A stretch of DNA of 8,352 bases from Lysobacterales bacterium. Lineage in GTDB: Bacteria > Pseudomonadota > Gammaproteobacteria > Xanthomonadales > SZUA-36. The notes under the pieces are model-generated. The model did not search any database and was not told the origin of the DNA. It was given only the letters and a program-made list of their open reading frames with translations. Positions 6,495 to 8,352 of the stretch are shown one piece after another. Position 1 is the stretch's first letter. Every line of letters begins with the position of its first letter. A program made the translations under genes and the position numbers. The DNA lies in the NCBI GenBank assembly GCA_009692275.1, contig SHZL01000117.1, forward strand, positions 1 through 8,352, read 5' to 3'.

Positions 6495-7646
6495 TCAGAT
6501 TTCGGCCACCACCGCCGCGACCGCCGCGCGGAGTTCCTTCTCGCCCTCGGCATTCAGTACGAAATCGATGAACCGCATCTGCCCGATCCTTTCCAGGGTA
6601 GATAGCTTGAGTACCGTGCCTTCCGTCTTCTTGTCACGGCGCAGTAGATCCAGAACCCCATCGAAGGAAGTACTCGCGAATACCTGCCGGCTGGCCTCCG
6701 GTAGGATCTGGCGACCCAAGGCGAGTATGCGGTCCCGCTCACTGCGCGCAAACATGCCGCGGCGATGAGCGATCTCGTTTTCCACAAGGATGCCGATGGT
6801 GACGCCCACACCGTGGGGAATGCGGTAGTTCGTCAGAGCCTCCAAGGCATGGCCAATACTGTGGCCGTAGTTCATGGAGCGACGGATGTCGAGCTCGAAT
6901 TCGTCGAATTCCACCACCACCCGCTTAGCAGAGAGAGAAGTGGCGATTAGTTTACGGGTAGCTTCGTGGTCGCCAGAGAGAAAGGCGGGCAGGAGATTAA
7001 CGAACACATCCAGAAAAGCAGGACCACCTGTGATACACAAACGGAAAATTTCCCCAGCCCCCGATAGCATATCGTCTCTAGGTAGAGTTGTTAGAAAACC
7101 AGTGTCAATAATGACATTCCTCGGCGCGGAAAAGAGCGCCAGCAAATTCTTGGTCTTCTTGTAATTAAGTGCCGTCTTACCGCCAACGCAACTATCGCCT
7201 TGCGCGAGCAAGGTAGTCGGCACCAAAGTCCAAGGCAATCCTCGCTTATACATAGCCCCAGAAAAGGCCCCCAGGTCCTGAACAATTCCGCCGCCTACCA
7301 CGAACAGCATCGCGGCCTTGGTGGCAGCGTTTTGTTCAAGAAAATCGACAACTTTAAGCACTGTAGAAATATCCTTTGCCTCTTCCCGGGCAACCACAGA
7401 GAACGTCGGTGCCGCGGTCAATTCCGGCGTTGCACCAAAGTAGAGTTCCTGAATTCGGCTATCTACCAACATCAGGGGAGCCTTATGAGCCCGCACCTCC
7501 TTTGCGAGATTCTCCGCAGGGGAGTTGCCAGACGGAAAAATCACTCGATATGGGCGAGGGCAGGATACAACCTGGAAGCCCATAGCAATATCGGGAGTTG
7601 CCTCCGCCACAAATTTGCTGTTCTGGATATTGAATTCTGTTTTCAT
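6495..7646 (-). CDS. Sugar phosphate cyclase, 3-dehydroquinate synthase superfamily
   Basis: The 383-residue protein belongs to the NAD- and metal-dependent superfamily that cyclises sugar phosphates (3-dehydroquinate synthase, 2-deoxy-scyllo-inosose synthase, 2-epi-5-epi-valiolone synthase and others). GGGIVQDLGAF (118-128) is the NAD-binding loop, and VPTTLLAQGDSCVGGK (142-157) followed by NYKKTKNL is the core substrate/NAD signature. Metal ligands are expected at E199 (GAGEIFR), H262 (NYGHSIGHALEA) and H278 (PHGVGVTIG); the H262 to H278 spacing of 16 equals the family spacing. The segment before H262 reads FELDIRRSMNYGH, whereas housekeeping AroB usually has a glycine where this has D253 and a leucine where it has M258. 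With the surrounding kinase, phosphatase and glycan genes this suggests a specialised cyclase and not the shikimate enzyme. The ATG at 7646 is the only good start; its ribosome-binding site is weak. The substrate is inference. Confidence 0.82.
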   Translation of the reverse strand: MKTEFNIQNSKFVAEATPDIAMGFQVVSCPRPYRVIFPSGNSPAENLAKEVRAHKAPLMLVDSRIQELYFGATPELTAAPTFSVVAREEAKDISTVLKVVDFLEQNAATKAAMLFVVGGGIVQDLGAFSGAMYKRGLPWTLVPTTLLAQGDSCVGGKTALNYKKTKNLLALFSAPRNVIIDTGFLTTLPRDDMLSGAGEIFRLCITGGPAFLDVFVNLLPAFLSGDHEATRKLIATSLSAKRVVVEFDEFELDIRRSMNYGHSIGHALEALTNYRIPHGVGVTIGILVENEIAHRRGMFARSERDRILALGRQILPEASRQVFASTSFDGVLDLLRRDKKTEGTVLKLSTLERIGQMRFIDFVLNAEGEKELRAAVAAVVAEI

Positions 7647-7664
7647 TAACTTAGATTCCGCTGT

Positions 7665-7871
7665 TTATCCTTGGAGGTCATCGATAGAAAAACCGCCATC
7701 CACTTCAACATCCTGACCGGTGAGATAGCAATTTCTCGGGAAATAGAGAGATGCGGCTACTTCAACGATGCCGACTATCAACACATTTCGTGACATCTGC
7801 CAGTTTTCATAGAAAGACAAAAATCGCTCAATCGAATGGGAAGATAAGCGCTTAGATATCAGCAGGTTAGT
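7665..7871 (-). pseudogene. Short-chain dehydrogenase/reductase (SDR), 3' remnant only
   Basis: A minus-strand frame ending in TAA (7665-7667) encodes the last 68 residues of a classical SDR. The ending IVGIVEVAASLYF, RNCYLTGQDVEVDGGFS matches the typical SDR C-terminus, in which I/LTGQ-x-x-x-V-D-G-G follows a helix of the form E-I-A-x-x-x-x-F-L. The more upstream part, RFLSFYENWQMSRN, fits the substrate-lid region. The frame is closed by TAG at 7872-7874, and no Rossmann GxxxGxG or YxxxK segment is present, so about three quarters of the gene is missing. It would have been the first gene of the cyclase-kinase-phosphatase set and may have reduced a keto group in the same pathway. Its G+C is low (43% over 7681-7860, hand count). 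It ends 18 bases before the cyclase start. Confidence 0.75.
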
Positions 7872-8010
7872 CTACCACAGTCGCGCAAATGAAAATCGTT
7901 TACGCCGCTACGCCGAGGCAATCGATCACGCTCCGGAGTGCAGCCGCTCCATCCAGATGCCAATTGCGTATTCAGAATGGACGCAACACACATAGGTGCG
8001 CCACCGGTGA
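7872..8010 (-). other. Junction zone between SDR remnant and fucose synthase, no gene recognised
   Basis: These 139 bases contain no complete gene, and I found no convincing promoter or terminator hairpin. One 24-codon minus-strand frame (7900-7971, reading NWHLDGAAALRSVIDCLGVA before TAA) has a protein-like look and could be another tiny remnant, but it is too short to assign. The zone marks the shift from A+T-rich cluster DNA to the G+C-rich fucose synthase. Confidence 0.4.
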
Positions 8011-8352
8011 CTACTCCGCGATCCGCTGCGCGGTATTCTGCAGGAAGTCGGCGTAGGCGATCTTCAGCCCTTCACGAAACGGCATGCGCGGAGTCCAACC
8101 GAGATCGCGAAGGCGCGTGGAGTCGAGCAGCTTGCGCGGCGTGCCGTCGGGCTTGGAAGCATCGTAGACGAACGCTCCCGGGTAATCGAGCACGTCGGCG
8201 ATGATTGCCGCGAGCTCGGCGATCGATTGGTCTGACCCCGCACCGATGTTGATGAGGGGTGCGGCCGCCGGCGCGACCAGCCGGCTGTGGGCACGGAGCT
8301 GGCACACGGACAGTGCTGCATCATGCTCAAACAAAAAATAAGCTTGTGATTC
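8011..8352 (-). CDS. fcl: GDP-L-fucose synthase, C-terminal part (5' end off the right edge)
   Basis: The enzyme (GDP-4-keto-6-deoxy-mannose 3,5-epimerase/4-reductase) makes GDP-L-fucose for surface glycans in the cytoplasm. The visible C-terminus contains LINIGAGSDQSIAELAAIIA, then SKPDGTPRKLLDSTRLRDLG, then W-T-P-R and EGLKIAYADFLQN, which is the characteristic substrate-binding end of the family. The frame is open to the right edge, so the Rossmann fold and the SYK catalytic region lie outside. The stop is TAG (8011-8013). The stretch just before LINIG (about 8263-8320, coding VCQLRAHSRLVAPAA) is not what I expect for this family, and the upstream bases become A+T-rich, so a second breakpoint close to the edge is possible; TTG at 8334 would be the only local start. 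G+C is 65% over 8041-8220 (hand count), far above the adjacent SDR remnant. Confidence 0.8.
   Translation of the reverse strand, partial: ESQAYFLFEHDAALSVCQLRAHSRLVAPAAAPLINIGAGSDQSIAELAAIIADVLDYPGAFVYDASKPDGTPRKLLDSTRLRDLGWTPRMPFREGLKIAYADFLQNTAQRIAE

Noticed and set aside
7938..8204. Plus-strand open frame across the junction zone
   Set aside because: Most of it is antisense to the fucose synthase end, and the translation is arginine-rich with no family features, typical of a G+C-rich shadow frame.

Overview
The window is part of a surface-polysaccharide (O-antigen or capsule type) biosynthesis locus from a Gram-negative bacterium, probably a pseudomonadote. The evidence is a GDP-L-fucose synthase end, a GtrB/DPM1-type glycosyltransferase, a GtrA-type membrane protein and a sugar-type methyltransferase in one run of genes. 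The species cannot be fixed from this sequence. Every recognisable gene is on the minus strand, so transcription runs from the right edge to the left edge.

Layout in transcription order: the C-terminal part of a GDP-L-fucose synthase enters from the right edge (8011-8352). A junction zone follows, holding the 3' remnant of a short-chain dehydrogenase (7665-7871). Next comes a compact set of three genes: a sugar phosphate cyclase of the 3-dehydroquinate synthase superfamily (6495-7646), an FGGY carbohydrate kinase (5145-6482, 12 bases downstream) and a HAD phosphatase (4481-5155, overlapping by 11 bases). A 210-base gap contains an orphan protein-like open frame with no good start. Then come a complete acetolactate-synthase-like thiamine diphosphate enzyme (2459-4270), an N-terminally truncated GtrA protein (2171-2422), a methyltransferase with a cysteine-rich N-terminus (1218-2171) and a polyprenyl-phosphate-type glycosyltransferase split by an in-frame amber codon (302-1240). 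The left edge is the start of an IS3-family insertion sequence (1-179) that reads off the window.

The most interesting reading is that the cyclase, kinase, phosphatase and thiamine diphosphate enzyme, perhaps once with the dehydrogenase, form a pathway making a carbocyclic or otherwise unusual branched sugar for a surface glycan. None of these four enzymes is a standard nucleotide-sugar gene, yet they sit inside a glycan locus. The sequence gives the enzyme families; the pathway, substrates and product are inference.

The cluster also shows decay and mosaicism. The dehydrogenase and GtrA have lost their 5' ends, the glycosyltransferase carries a nonsense codon, an orphan open frame lacks a start, an IS element flanks the left side, and base composition changes sharply at the right-hand junction. 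The four soluble pathway enzymes and the methyltransferase look intact, while the membrane-linked transfer proteins are damaged.
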